Below, in pieces: positions 1-6,245 of a DNA stretch of 21,164 nucleotides. The notes beneath the pieces are model-generated. The model saw nothing but the letters and a program-made list of their open reading frames with translations, had not been told where the DNA came from and did no database searches. Every line of letters begins with the position of its first letter. Positions within the stretch are counted from its first letter, which is position 1. The position numbers were made by a program, and so were the translations under genes. The stretch is from Bermanella sp041589295 (lineage in GTDB: Bacteria > Pseudomonadota > Gammaproteobacteria > Pseudomonadales > Oceanobacteraceae), in contig JBFHVZ010000039.1 in assembly GCA_041589295.1 (NCBI GenBank), positions 1 to 21,164 on the forward strand, read 5' to 3'.

Positions 1-207
1 CATAGACTATAAAATCACTAAATTATCAATATGGCAAAAAGCCAGAAAACACCCTTGACAAAGCTGAAAGATTGCCACACTGTAGCTTTCAGCTAATGCG
101 AGCCCGTCTGCGCATACTTCTGGCAGAGACCATCATATCCCTTTGTCAGATAAAGCCTATATGGGCTCAATAATAAGAATTACAAGTCCGGTTATGGAGT
201 ACGAAAC
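1..207. other. Upstream region of cspD, no gene seen
   Basis: No convincing reading frame is visible here. The stretch holds a TTGACA hexamer at 55-60, a 9-bp inverted repeat at 62-70/86-94, and an A/T-rich left end. In Pseudomonas and E. coli the gene upstream of cspD is clpS, divergently transcribed, so this is probably the clpS-cspD divergent regulatory region. clpS itself would lie outside the window, so this is inference. The cspD ribosome binding site GGAG is at 196-199, 8 bases before the ATG. Confidence 0.6.
62..94. repeat. 9-bp perfect inverted repeat upstream of cspD
   Basis: AGCTGAAAG at 62-70 is matched by CTTTCAGCT at 86-94 with a 15-base spacer. It begins immediately downstream of the TTGACA at 55-60 and covers where a -10 box would fall. 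No T-tract follows on either strand, so a terminator is unlikely. An operator or an mRNA 5' structure are the main options. The role is not known. Confidence 0.5.
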
Positions 208-477
208 ATGCAAACAGGGAAAGTGAAATGGTTTAACAACGCCAAAGGTTATGGATTTATCTTGTCCGATGACGGTGGCGAGGACCTTTTCGCTCATTAC
301 TCATCCATTCAAGTTGAAGGCTATAAAACCTTAAAAGCCGGTCAGGCGGTCGAGTTTGAAACCAAGCCCAGCGATAAGGGTACCCACGCTATCAATATTA
401 TGCCCTTAGATGCAACCACCGGCGAACACGTTACCGCAGAAGCTCATGCTGAAAAAGTACTAGGCGAACCTAGCTAA
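208..477 (+). CDS. cspD: Cold shock-like protein CspD
   Basis: An 89-residue cold-shock-domain protein that binds single-stranded nucleic acid. In E. coli, CspD is a stationary-phase and starvation-induced inhibitor of DNA replication. The cold shock domain spans about residues 3-67. It carries an RNP1-like motif KGYGFI (13-18) and an RNP2-like motif DLFAHYSSI (26-34). The acidic, low-complexity tail after about residue 70 makes the protein longer than the roughly 70-residue CspA type, and this favours CspD. The ATG at 208 has a GGAG Shine-Dalgarno at 196-199. The neighbour is isocitrate dehydrogenase in convergent orientation, as in Pseudomonas, where cspD lies next to icd/idh. I infer the cspD name over other Csp paralogues from length and context. 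Confidence 0.9.
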   Translation: MQTGKVKWFNNAKGYGFILSDDGGEDLFAHYSSIQVEGYKTLKAGQAVEFETKPSDKGTHAINIMPLDATTGEHVTAEAHAEKVLGEPS

Positions 478-503
478 TTATCTGAACAAGCTAAGAAGAT
501 AAA

Positions 504-533
504 GCGCTTAAGTGCCTCATTCAGTTTAAGCGC
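504..533 (-). terminator. Possible secondary terminator hairpin of the icd transcript
   Basis: GCGCTTAA (504-511) and TTAAGCGC (526-533) form an 8-bp stem with a 14-base loop. Read on the minus strand the stem is followed by TTTATCTT, a weak T-rich run. It lies just beyond the main bidirectional terminator for leftward transcription, so it may be a back-up or an RNA 3'-end structure. Confidence 0.3.
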
Positions 534-541
534 AAAAAATT

Positions 542-582
542 AAGCACAAAAAAGCCCGGAATTTCCGGGCTTTTTTGTGCTT
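542..582. terminator. Bidirectional intrinsic terminator between cspD and icd
   Basis: A 19-bp perfect stem (542-560 with 564-582) has a 3-base loop. Its core is GCCCGGA/TCCGGGC, flanked by six A on the left and six T on the right. A T-tract therefore follows the GC-rich core on both strands. It ends cspD from the left and the isocitrate dehydrogenase gene from the right. Confidence 0.95.
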
Positions 583-593
583 TGCTTTAACGG

Positions 594-2825
594 TTAAAGC
601 ATTGCGTCAATAATGCCATTAAAACTTTGGCTAGGGCGCATTACCTTCTCAGCCTTGGCGGCTTCAGGATGGTAATACCCACCCAGTTCCACACTGTTAC
701 CTTGACAGGCACTTAGCTCCGCAACAATTGCACTGCGCTTGTCGTTCAGTTCCTTGGCGACTTTCTCAAATAAGGCTTTCAAGTCAGCATCTTTAGTTTG
801 TTCCGCTAACGCCTCTGCCCAGTAAAGTGCCAAATAGTAATGGCTGCCTCGGTTATCCAGTTCGCCCACACCGCGACTTGGTGATTTGTTGTGATCCAAG
901 AAGTGGCCTGTTGCCTGACTTAAAGCATCAGCAAGCACTAAAGCTTTTTGATTGTCTGTCTTGCGACCTAGATCTTCTAGCGATACCGCAAGCGCCAAGA
1001 ATTCACCCAGTGAATCCCAGCGCAAATGGTTTTCTTCAACCAGTTGTTGTGCATGCTTTGGTGCTGAGCCACCTGCGCCTGTTTCGTAAAGGCCGCCGCC
1101 TGCCAGCAAAGGCACAATAGAAAGCATTTTGGCACTGGTACCTAATTCCAAAATTGGGAAAAGGTCGGTTAGGTAATCACGCAATACATTACCTGTCACA
1201 GAAATTGTGTCTTGACCTGCTTTAACACGCGCCAAGGTGTAACGAATAGCTTCAACTGGAGATTTGATTTGAATATCTAGTCCGGCTGTATCGTGATCGC
1301 GCAAACTCTCGTTAACAATTTTGATCAGATTAGCGTCGTGTGCACGCTTCTCATCTAGCCAGAAGATGGCTGGTTGACCGGTTGCTTGAGCGCGGGATAC
1401 TGCTAATTTAACCCAGTCGCGAATGGGTGCATCTTTTGTTTGGCAGGCGCGCCAGATGTCGCCTGCTGCAACAGCGTGGTCTGTTAAAACATCACCATTG
1501 CTTGCAATGATTTTCACACGGCCCGCTTCAGCAATTTTAAATGTTTTATCATGAGAGCCGTACTCTTCTGCCTTTTGGGCCATTAAGCCAACGTTAGATA
1601 CGTTGCCCATGGTGGCAACATCAAAAGCACCATTTTCTTTGCAGAATGAAATCGTTTCTTGAAAGATTTCAGCGTAGCAACGATCAGGGATCATTGCCTT
1701 GGTGTCATGCATTTTCCCGTCTGGGCCCCACATGCGACCAGACGCGCGAATGGCGGCAGGCATGGATGCATCAACAATAATGTCATTTGGTACATGCAGG
1801 TTGGTGATGCCATTATCACTATCGACCATAGCCAGAGCTGGTCGCTGCTTGTAGATATCTTGAATTGCCGCTTCGATTTCTGCTTTTTGTTCAGCAGGTA
1901 GCTTTTTGATTTTAGCGTAAACGTCGCCCAAGCCATTGTCTGGGTTTACACCTAGTTGTGCGAATACGTCTGCGTACTTTTCAAATACATCTTTGTAATA
2001 AACAGAGACTGCATGGCCAAACATGATTGGGTCAGAGACTTTCATCATGGTGGCTTTTAAGTGCAGAGAAAGCAGTACGCCTTCCTCTTTGGCTTTTTCA
2101 ATTTCTTTTGCGTAGAACTCACGTAATTCTGCGCAGCTCATTACTGCTGCATCCAGTACTTCGCCTTTCTCTAACGCAAGTCCTGCTTTTAGTATTTTGC
2201 TCTCGCCTGATTCAGATTCAAATACGATATCAACCTTATCAGCATCAGTCATGATGTAAGATTGCTCGCTGCCGTAGAAGTCACCGCTGTTCATGTGTGC
2301 AACATGGCTTTTTGAATCTTTGCTCCAAGCACCCATAGAGTGTGGGTTTTTCTTAGCAAATTCTTTGACAGGTGCAGCTACACGACGATCTGAGTTACCT
2401 TCGCGTAAAACAGGGTTTACTGCGCTACCCAAAACTTTGGCATAACGTTTTTGAATATCCGCTTCTTCGTCTGTTTTGGCTTCCGCTGGGTAGTTAGGAA
2501 GCGCGTAACCTTGCGATTGGAGCTCTGCAATAGCAGCCGCAAGCTGCGGAATTGATGCGCTGATGTTAGGCAATTTGATGATGTTTGCCTCTGGGGTCTT
2601 AGCAAGTTCACCCAGTTCTGCCAGTGCGTCTGACTGGCGCTGCTCTTCCGTCAAGTACTCAGGGAAAGCAGCAATAATACGACCAGCCAAGGAAATATCT
2701 CGGGTTTCTACGGAGATGCCTGCAGGCTTGGTAAAGGCTTTGATGATAGGGAGCAGAGAGTATGTCGCGAGTGCAGGTGCTTCATCAGTCTCTGTATAAA
2801 TAATCTTAGGTGTTTGAGTGCTCAT
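594..2825 (-). CDS. icd: NADP-dependent isocitrate dehydrogenase, monomeric type
   Basis: Oxidatively decarboxylates isocitrate to 2-oxoglutarate with NADP in the TCA cycle, in the cytoplasm. At 743 residues it matches the monomeric IDH family (about 740) rather than the roughly 416-residue dimeric Icd of E. coli. Family-typical stretches include G-S-A-V-N-P-V-L-R-E-G-N-S-D-R-R (133-148). Ser134, Asn137, Arg141 and Arg147 correspond, from memory, to isocitrate-binding residues of the Azotobacter vinelandii enzyme with a two-residue offset. A downstream run contains HSMGAWSKDSKSHVAHM. The start ATG is preceded by AGGA at 6-base spacing. The gene is divergent from rluE and convergent with cspD, and it is monocistronic with its own terminator. 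In Pseudomonas a dimeric icd lies beside this gene. None is present between cspD and rluE here. Confidence 0.96.
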   Translation of the reverse strand: MSTQTPKIIYTETDEAPALATYSLLPIIKAFTKPAGISVETRDISLAGRIIAAFPEYLTEEQRQSDALAELGELAKTPEANIIKLPNISASIPQLAAAIAELQSQGYALPNYPAEAKTDEEADIQKRYAKVLGSAVNPVLREGNSDRRVAAPVKEFAKKNPHSMGAWSKDSKSHVAHMNSGDFYGSEQSYIMTDADKVDIVFESESGESKILKAGLALEKGEVLDAAVMSCAELREFYAKEIEKAKEEGVLLSLHLKATMMKVSDPIMFGHAVSVYYKDVFEKYADVFAQLGVNPDNGLGDVYAKIKKLPAEQKAEIEAAIQDIYKQRPALAMVDSDNGITNLHVPNDIIVDASMPAAIRASGRMWGPDGKMHDTKAMIPDRCYAEIFQETISFCKENGAFDVATMGNVSNVGLMAQKAEEYGSHDKTFKIAEAGRVKIIASNGDVLTDHAVAAGDIWRACQTKDAPIRDWVKLAVSRAQATGQPAIFWLDEKRAHDANLIKIVNESLRDHDTAGLDIQIKSPVEAIRYTLARVKAGQDTISVTGNVLRDYLTDLFPILELGTSAKMLSIVPLLAGGGLYETGAGGSAPKHAQQLVEENHLRWDSLGEFLALAVSLEDLGRKTDNQKALVLADALSQATGHFLDHNKSPSRGVGELDNRGSHYYLALYWAEALAEQTKDADLKALFEKVAKELNDKRSAIVAELSACQGNSVELGGYYHPEAAKAEKVMRPSQSFNGIIDAML

Positions 2826-2916
2826 TGTAGATCCTAAAGCTTTGCGGCTAATGCGCCATAAACTCGGTTTAGAACGACTTTTGATCGAACTTGATTACAT
2901 CCTATGGGGCCAAACC

Positions 2917-2937
2917 CAGACGACTTTTGGTCGTCTG
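2917..2937 (-). promoter_or_regulatory. Stem-loop in the probable icd 5' leader
   Basis: CAGACGAC (2917-2924) pairs with GTCGTCTG (2930-2937) over a 5-base loop, an 8-bp perfect stem. It sits 92-112 bases upstream of the icd start codon. It is not followed by a T-run on the minus strand, so a protein-binding site or leader RNA structure is more likely than a terminator. Function is unknown. Confidence 0.4.
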
Positions 2938-3082
2938 CATTCCTGATGTTGCGCCGCTTTCTAGTCACCCCACTGCTATAACTAAAGCATTGAAATCGCG
3001 TGTTAGCCATGGGGTAGCGGTCTATTTTGGGGCGTGAGTATATCATGGGATGTTATATTCAACATGCCTTTCTGTAGTTTTT

Positions 3083-3111
3083 TTACAGAACGTAGGCAAT
3101 TAGCCTAGTAT
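3083..3111 (+). promoter_or_regulatory. Candidate sigma-70 promoter for the rluE operon
   Basis: TTACAG (3083-3088) and TAGTAT (3106-3111) are separated by 17 bases. Each matches four of six consensus positions. Transcription would begin near 3118, giving a short leader of about 28 bases before rluE. The -35 box lies inside the right arm of a 7-bp inverted repeat (3070-3076/3084-3090). Confidence 0.4.
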
Positions 3112-3145
3112 TACGCACCAATTTGGTAGTTTTATTACACGCAGC

Positions 3146-3871
3146 ATGGCTCAACTTATTTTATTTAATAAGCCTTATCAGGTGATGTCTCAGTTTTCGA
3201 AACCGGAAGACTCGGATAAACAAACACTGGCGGACTACATCCCTCTTCCTGATGTTTACCCCGCGGGACGATTGGACTATGACTCTGAAGGCTTATTATT
3301 GCTGACAGATAATGGTCAGCTTCAGCATGAGATTGCACATCCCAACCATAAGGCTACCAAGGTCTATTGGGTGCAGGTGGAGGGCTTACCAAGCGCACAA
3401 GACCTCGATAAGCTGCGAAAAGGCATAGAGCTTAAAGATGGCCCTACCCGTCCTGCCCAAGTAAAACTTATTCCCGAGCCGACTCTTTGGCCGCGCACCC
3501 CGCCCGTACGTTTTCGCGCAAACATCCCGACGACTTGGCTACAAATAGAAATCACCGAAGGACGCAATCGTCAGGTTAGGCGCATGACGGCCGCCATTGG
3601 GTTTCCAACGCTTAGACTGGTTCGCGCTGCCGTAGGTGACTGGGGCTTGCACAACCTGCAGCCAGGGGAATATTCGGTCATTCATGTTCCAGACCCTGCC
3701 CCAAAAACGCCTAATAAGGCAGGTCGGCCAGCAGGGTTCGGTAGTAAGCCTAGTAAAAAGCACGGGCGCGATATAAAACAGAGTGTCTCTAAATCAGGTG
3801 GTGCAAGCTCGCGTAAGCATTTTGCCGATAATTCCAAATCCGGTAAGATGTCGCGCCGCAAAAAGACCTAG
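3146..3871 (+). CDS. rluE: 23S rRNA pseudouridine synthase RluE
   Basis: Isomerises one uridine of 23S rRNA (U2457 in E. coli numbering) to pseudouridine. The RsuA-family signature P-A-G-R-L-D-Y-D-S-E-G-L-L-L-L is at residues 39-53, and Asp44 is the catalytic aspartate. The N-terminus MAQLILFNKPYQVMSQF matches RluE, which lacks the S4 domain found in RluB/RluF/RsuA. The R-N-R-Q-V-R-R-M motif (139-146) is also typical. At 241 residues it is longer than E. coli RluE (about 217). From about residue 185 it has a tail of roughly 55 residues rich in Lys, Arg, Ser and Gly. No clear Shine-Dalgarno precedes the ATG, but homology supports this start. It is the first gene of rluE-nudJ-mnmA-hflD, with 9 bases to nudJ. 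Confidence 0.93.
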   Translation: MAQLILFNKPYQVMSQFSKPEDSDKQTLADYIPLPDVYPAGRLDYDSEGLLLLTDNGQLQHEIAHPNHKATKVYWVQVEGLPSAQDLDKLRKGIELKDGPTRPAQVKLIPEPTLWPRTPPVRFRANIPTTWLQIEITEGRNRQVRRMTAAIGFPTLRLVRAAVGDWGLHNLQPGEYSVIHVPDPAPKTPNKAGRPAGFGSKPSKKHGRDIKQSVSKSGGASSRKHFADNSKSGKMSRRKKT

Positions 3872-3880
3872 GATTCCCCA

Positions 3881-4345
3881 ATGCGCTGGACCCCAAACAG
3901 CACAGTCGCCACCGTTATTGAAAAAGAAGGCCGCTTCTTATTGGTTGAAGAGACGGATAAATTCACGGGCCAATTGGTTTTTAATCAGCCTGCAGGCCAT
4001 TTAGAGGCAGACGACACCTCACTCATAGCGGCGGCAAAACGGGAGTGCTTTGAGGAAACAGGCTGGGAAATCGATATTACCCATTATCAAGGCTTGTATA
4101 CCTATTTCGCCCCAGCAAACGGCGTAACCTATCATCGCCACTGTTTCGTAGGTGAGGCAGTTAAACATCATCCAGACAGCCCGCTGGATGATGGTATTTT
4201 GGCCGCACGTTGGTTGACCTTGGATGAGCTAGTTAGCAGCGGGCAGGCACGCAGCCCGCTAGTTATTCAATGCATTCGAGATGCCTTGGACAAAAAGCGC
4301 TATCCTTTAGAAGTAATTTATGAGCACCCAAAAGATGACCGATAA
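3881..4345 (+). CDS. nudJ: Nudix phosphatase NudJ
   Basis: A 154-residue Nudix hydrolase. E. coli NudJ hydrolyses nucleoside di- and triphosphates and the thiamine precursor HMP-PP. The domain starts at once (MRWTPNSTVATVIEKEGRFLLV) and the Nudix box is at residues 39-62. The metal-binding half R-E-C-F-E-E-T-G-W (54-62) is intact. The first half reads GHLEADDTSLIAAAK, one residue longer than the canonical G-x5-E-x7-REUxEExGU, and Asp or Thr stands where the first Glu belongs. A Shine-Dalgarno AGGA lies 7 bases before the ATG. The end overlaps the start of mnmA, so translational coupling is likely. The rluE-nudJ-mnmA order is the same as in E. coli. Confidence 0.92.
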   Translation: MRWTPNSTVATVIEKEGRFLLVEETDKFTGQLVFNQPAGHLEADDTSLIAAAKRECFEETGWEIDITHYQGLYTYFAPANGVTYHRHCFVGEAVKHHPDSPLDDGILAARWLTLDELVSSGQARSPLVIQCIRDALDKKRYPLEVIYEHPKDDR

Positions 4346-5474
4346 TTCCAGCCTTAAAATCATAGTCGGCATGTCAGGTGGCGTCGACTCTTCCGTCTCT
4401 GCCCATTTGCTGCTTGAGCAAGGGTATCAAGTGGAAGGCTTGTTCATGAAGAACTGGGATGAAGATGACGGCACTGATTACTGCACCGCCATGGAAGACT
4501 TGGCAGATGCACAGGCTGTGGCCGATAAACTAGGGATCAAACTACACAAAGCCAATTTCGCCGCAGAATACTGGGATAACGTATTTGAACACTTCCTTGA
4601 AGAATACAAAGCTGGGCGCACTCCGAATCCGGACATTCTTTGCAATCGCGAAATTAAATTTAAAGCGTTTTTAGATTACACAAAGACGCTTGGGGCTGAT
4701 CTAATCGCCACTGGTCACTATGTTCGACGTGGCCATTCCCCTACTGGTGAGGCGCTATTGCTGAGGGGCTTAGACAGCAACAAGGATCAAAGCTACTTTT
4801 TGCACGCCGTTGGTGAAAAGGAAATTGCTCAGACGCTATTCCCCGTAGGCGAGCTCGAAAAGCCAGAAGTGCGTCGCATAGCCGAAGAACAGCAGTTGGC
4901 CACTGCCCGCAAAAAAGACAGTACCGGCATATGCTTTATTGGCGAGCGCCGCTTTAAGGACTTTTTGCAGCAATACCTGCCTGCCCAGCCTGGTAAGATT
5001 GAAACTGACTCCGGAGAGGTAATTGGTGATCATCAGGGCTTGATGTACTACACCTTGGGTCAGCGTCAGGGCATCGGTATTGGCGGCACCAAGAACTATG
5101 GCGAAGCACCTTGGTATGTGGTACACAAAGACCTAGAGCGTAACGTGCTGGTGGTTGGTCAAGGCGCACAACACCCTATGCTGTTTTCACAAGCCATTGA
5201 GAGCCATCAAATCTTTTGGGTGTCTGCACAAGAGCCTGAGTTCCCTAAACGCTGTACAGCTAAAATTCGCTATCGCCAAAGTGATCAGGCTTGCGTTATC
5301 TATAAAGATCAAGGCACCTATAGGGTTGAGTTTGACGAACCTCAGCGTGCCGCCACCCCCGGTCAATCAGTCGTTTTCTATGATGGAGAAGTTTGCCTAG
5401 GTGGCGGTGTTATAGAGACCATTGAGCCCGCAAGCACAGAGGCATTGGCCGCCATGAATGAGGGCGTTCAATAA
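4320..5474 (+). CDS. mnmA: tRNA-specific 2-thiouridylase MnmA
   Basis: Uses ATP and sulfur relayed by the Tus proteins to make 2-thiouridine at U34 of tRNA-Lys, -Glu and -Gln. The PP-loop S-G-G-V-D-S-S is at residues 19-25. Catalytic cysteines are Cys108 (in N-P-D-I-L-C-N) and Cys205 (in S-T-G-I-C-F-I), the same 97-residue spacing as Cys102 and Cys199 of E. coli. The signature GHYVRR is at 132-137. At 384 residues it is close to the usual 360-390. The ATG at 4320 overlaps nudJ by 26 bases. An in-frame ATG at 4335 (11-base overlap) is an equally reasonable start, since the conserved part begins at residue 13. The stop shares one base with the hflD start (TAATG). Confidence 0.97.
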   Translation: MSTQKMTDNSSLKIIVGMSGGVDSSVSAHLLLEQGYQVEGLFMKNWDEDDGTDYCTAMEDLADAQAVADKLGIKLHKANFAAEYWDNVFEHFLEEYKAGRTPNPDILCNREIKFKAFLDYTKTLGADLIATGHYVRRGHSPTGEALLLRGLDSNKDQSYFLHAVGEKEIAQTLFPVGELEKPEVRRIAEEQQLATARKKDSTGICFIGERRFKDFLQQYLPAQPGKIETDSGEVIGDHQGLMYYTLGQRQGIGIGGTKNYGEAPWYVVHKDLERNVLVVGQGAQHPMLFSQAIESHQIFWVSAQEPEFPKRCTAKIRYRQSDQACVIYKDQGTYRVEFDEPQRAATPGQSVVFYDGEVCLGGGVIETIEPASTEALAAMNEGVQ

Positions 5475-6106
5475 TGGATAAGCGCCAGCGCATAAACAAT
5501 CAAACCATTGCGTTAGCAGGTCTATTCCAAGCAGCGCATTTGGTTGAGCAAATCGCTAAAACGGGTCAATGCAACGAAGCCAGCCTTAAGGTGTGCATTG
5601 AGAGTTTAATGGATATCAACCCTAGGTCTGTGACCGAGATATACGGTACAGACCCTGAAAACCTGCGCACAGGTCTAAAAGAGGTTCGATTCCTGACGGA
5701 TGGTAAATCCCGCACTGGCAGCAGCCCAGATGTCATACGCTACGCGCTAAGTATTCTTCACCTCGAGAGTAAGCTGCGAAAGAGTAAGTCCATGATGCAG
5801 TCCATTGGTCGTGGGGTGGAATCCGCTAAGCGTCAAGCTGAGCATTTTCACACGACCCATGAAAATCTGCTGGCTAATCTATCTGGCTTATATCAGGACA
5901 CGCTGAGCACATTTCGCTTCCGCATCCATGTCACCGGTAATGCACAGCATCTCCAAAACCCCAAGAATGCCCATAAAATACGAGCCTTGCTGTTAAGTGG
6001 TGTGCGCGCTGCCATATTATGGCGCCAAATGGGTGGCCGTCGCTGGCAATTGCTATTCAATCGTAAGCGCTTAAACCGCAGTGCCAGTCGAGCCTTGGGC
6101 GAGTAA
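5474..6106 (+). CDS. hflD: High frequency lysogenization protein HflD homolog
   Basis: A 210-residue, mostly helical and hydrophilic protein with no catalytic motif, matching HflD/YcfC in size and gene position between mnmA and purB. In E. coli it is a peripheral inner-membrane protein that affects the lambda lysis-lysogeny decision by binding CII. Its housekeeping role is unsettled. Recognisable features are the N-terminal I-A-L-A-G-L-F-Q-A-A run and the basic C-terminus. The latter includes R-A-L-L-L-S-G-V-R-A-A-I-L-W-R-Q, typical of the family. The ATG overlaps the mnmA stop by one base, so the two are almost certainly translationally coupled. Confidence 0.92.
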   Translation: MDKRQRINNQTIALAGLFQAAHLVEQIAKTGQCNEASLKVCIESLMDINPRSVTEIYGTDPENLRTGLKEVRFLTDGKSRTGSSPDVIRYALSILHLESKLRKSKSMMQSIGRGVESAKRQAEHFHTTHENLLANLSGLYQDTLSTFRFRIHVTGNAQHLQNPKNAHKIRALLLSGVRAAILWRQMGGRRWQLLFNRKRLNRSASRALGE

Positions 6107-6134
6107 GGCTTGCGGAGCCTGCTTGATAGGCACT

Positions 6135-6157
6135 AACGCAGCCACCAGTGCTGCGTT
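6135..6157 (+). other. Stem-loop between hflD and purB
   Basis: AACGCAGC (6135-6142) pairs with GCTGCGTT (6150-6157) over a 7-base loop. The following GTTAGGTATTTT is only partly T-rich, so it is at best a weak terminator for the rluE operon. It may also be an mRNA 3'-end structure. It lies just upstream of the purB -10 box. Confidence 0.4.
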
Positions 6158-6179
6158 GTTAGGTATTTTCCGGTATAAT
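6151..6179 (+). promoter_or_regulatory. purB: Candidate purB promoter
   Basis: A perfect TATAAT lies at 6174-6179. At 17-base spacing the -35 hexamer would be CTGCGT (6151-6156), a poor match, so an activator or other contacts may be needed. Transcription would begin near 6186, leaving a leader of about 60 bases. A GAGTGAG Shine-Dalgarno-like stretch precedes the purB ATG. Confidence 0.45.
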
Positions 6180-6245
6180 CCGCGCCTAATTTTCACCCCT
6201 ATTCTATTTTTAGCTTGTATAGCTATTCGTTAGAGTGAGCCTTTT

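Larger units (their letters stand above)
2826..3145. promoter_or_regulatory. Divergent icd/rluE intergenic region with repeats
   Basis: This 320-base stretch has no supported gene. It holds a 14-base near-perfect direct repeat (2874-2887 and 2920-2933, one mismatch). The second copy is part of an 8-bp stem-loop at 2917-2937. A second stem-loop lies at 3070-3090. A candidate rluE promoter lies at 3083-3111. I could not pick a convincing sigma-70 promoter for icd, although it must lie here. Confidence 0.6.

Noticed and set aside
2834..3046. 70-codon minus-strand ORF ending just before icd, a possible leader peptide
   Set aside because: It has no Shine-Dalgarno and no recognisable composition. 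It lies in the regulatory region, and its end next to icd is probably chance.
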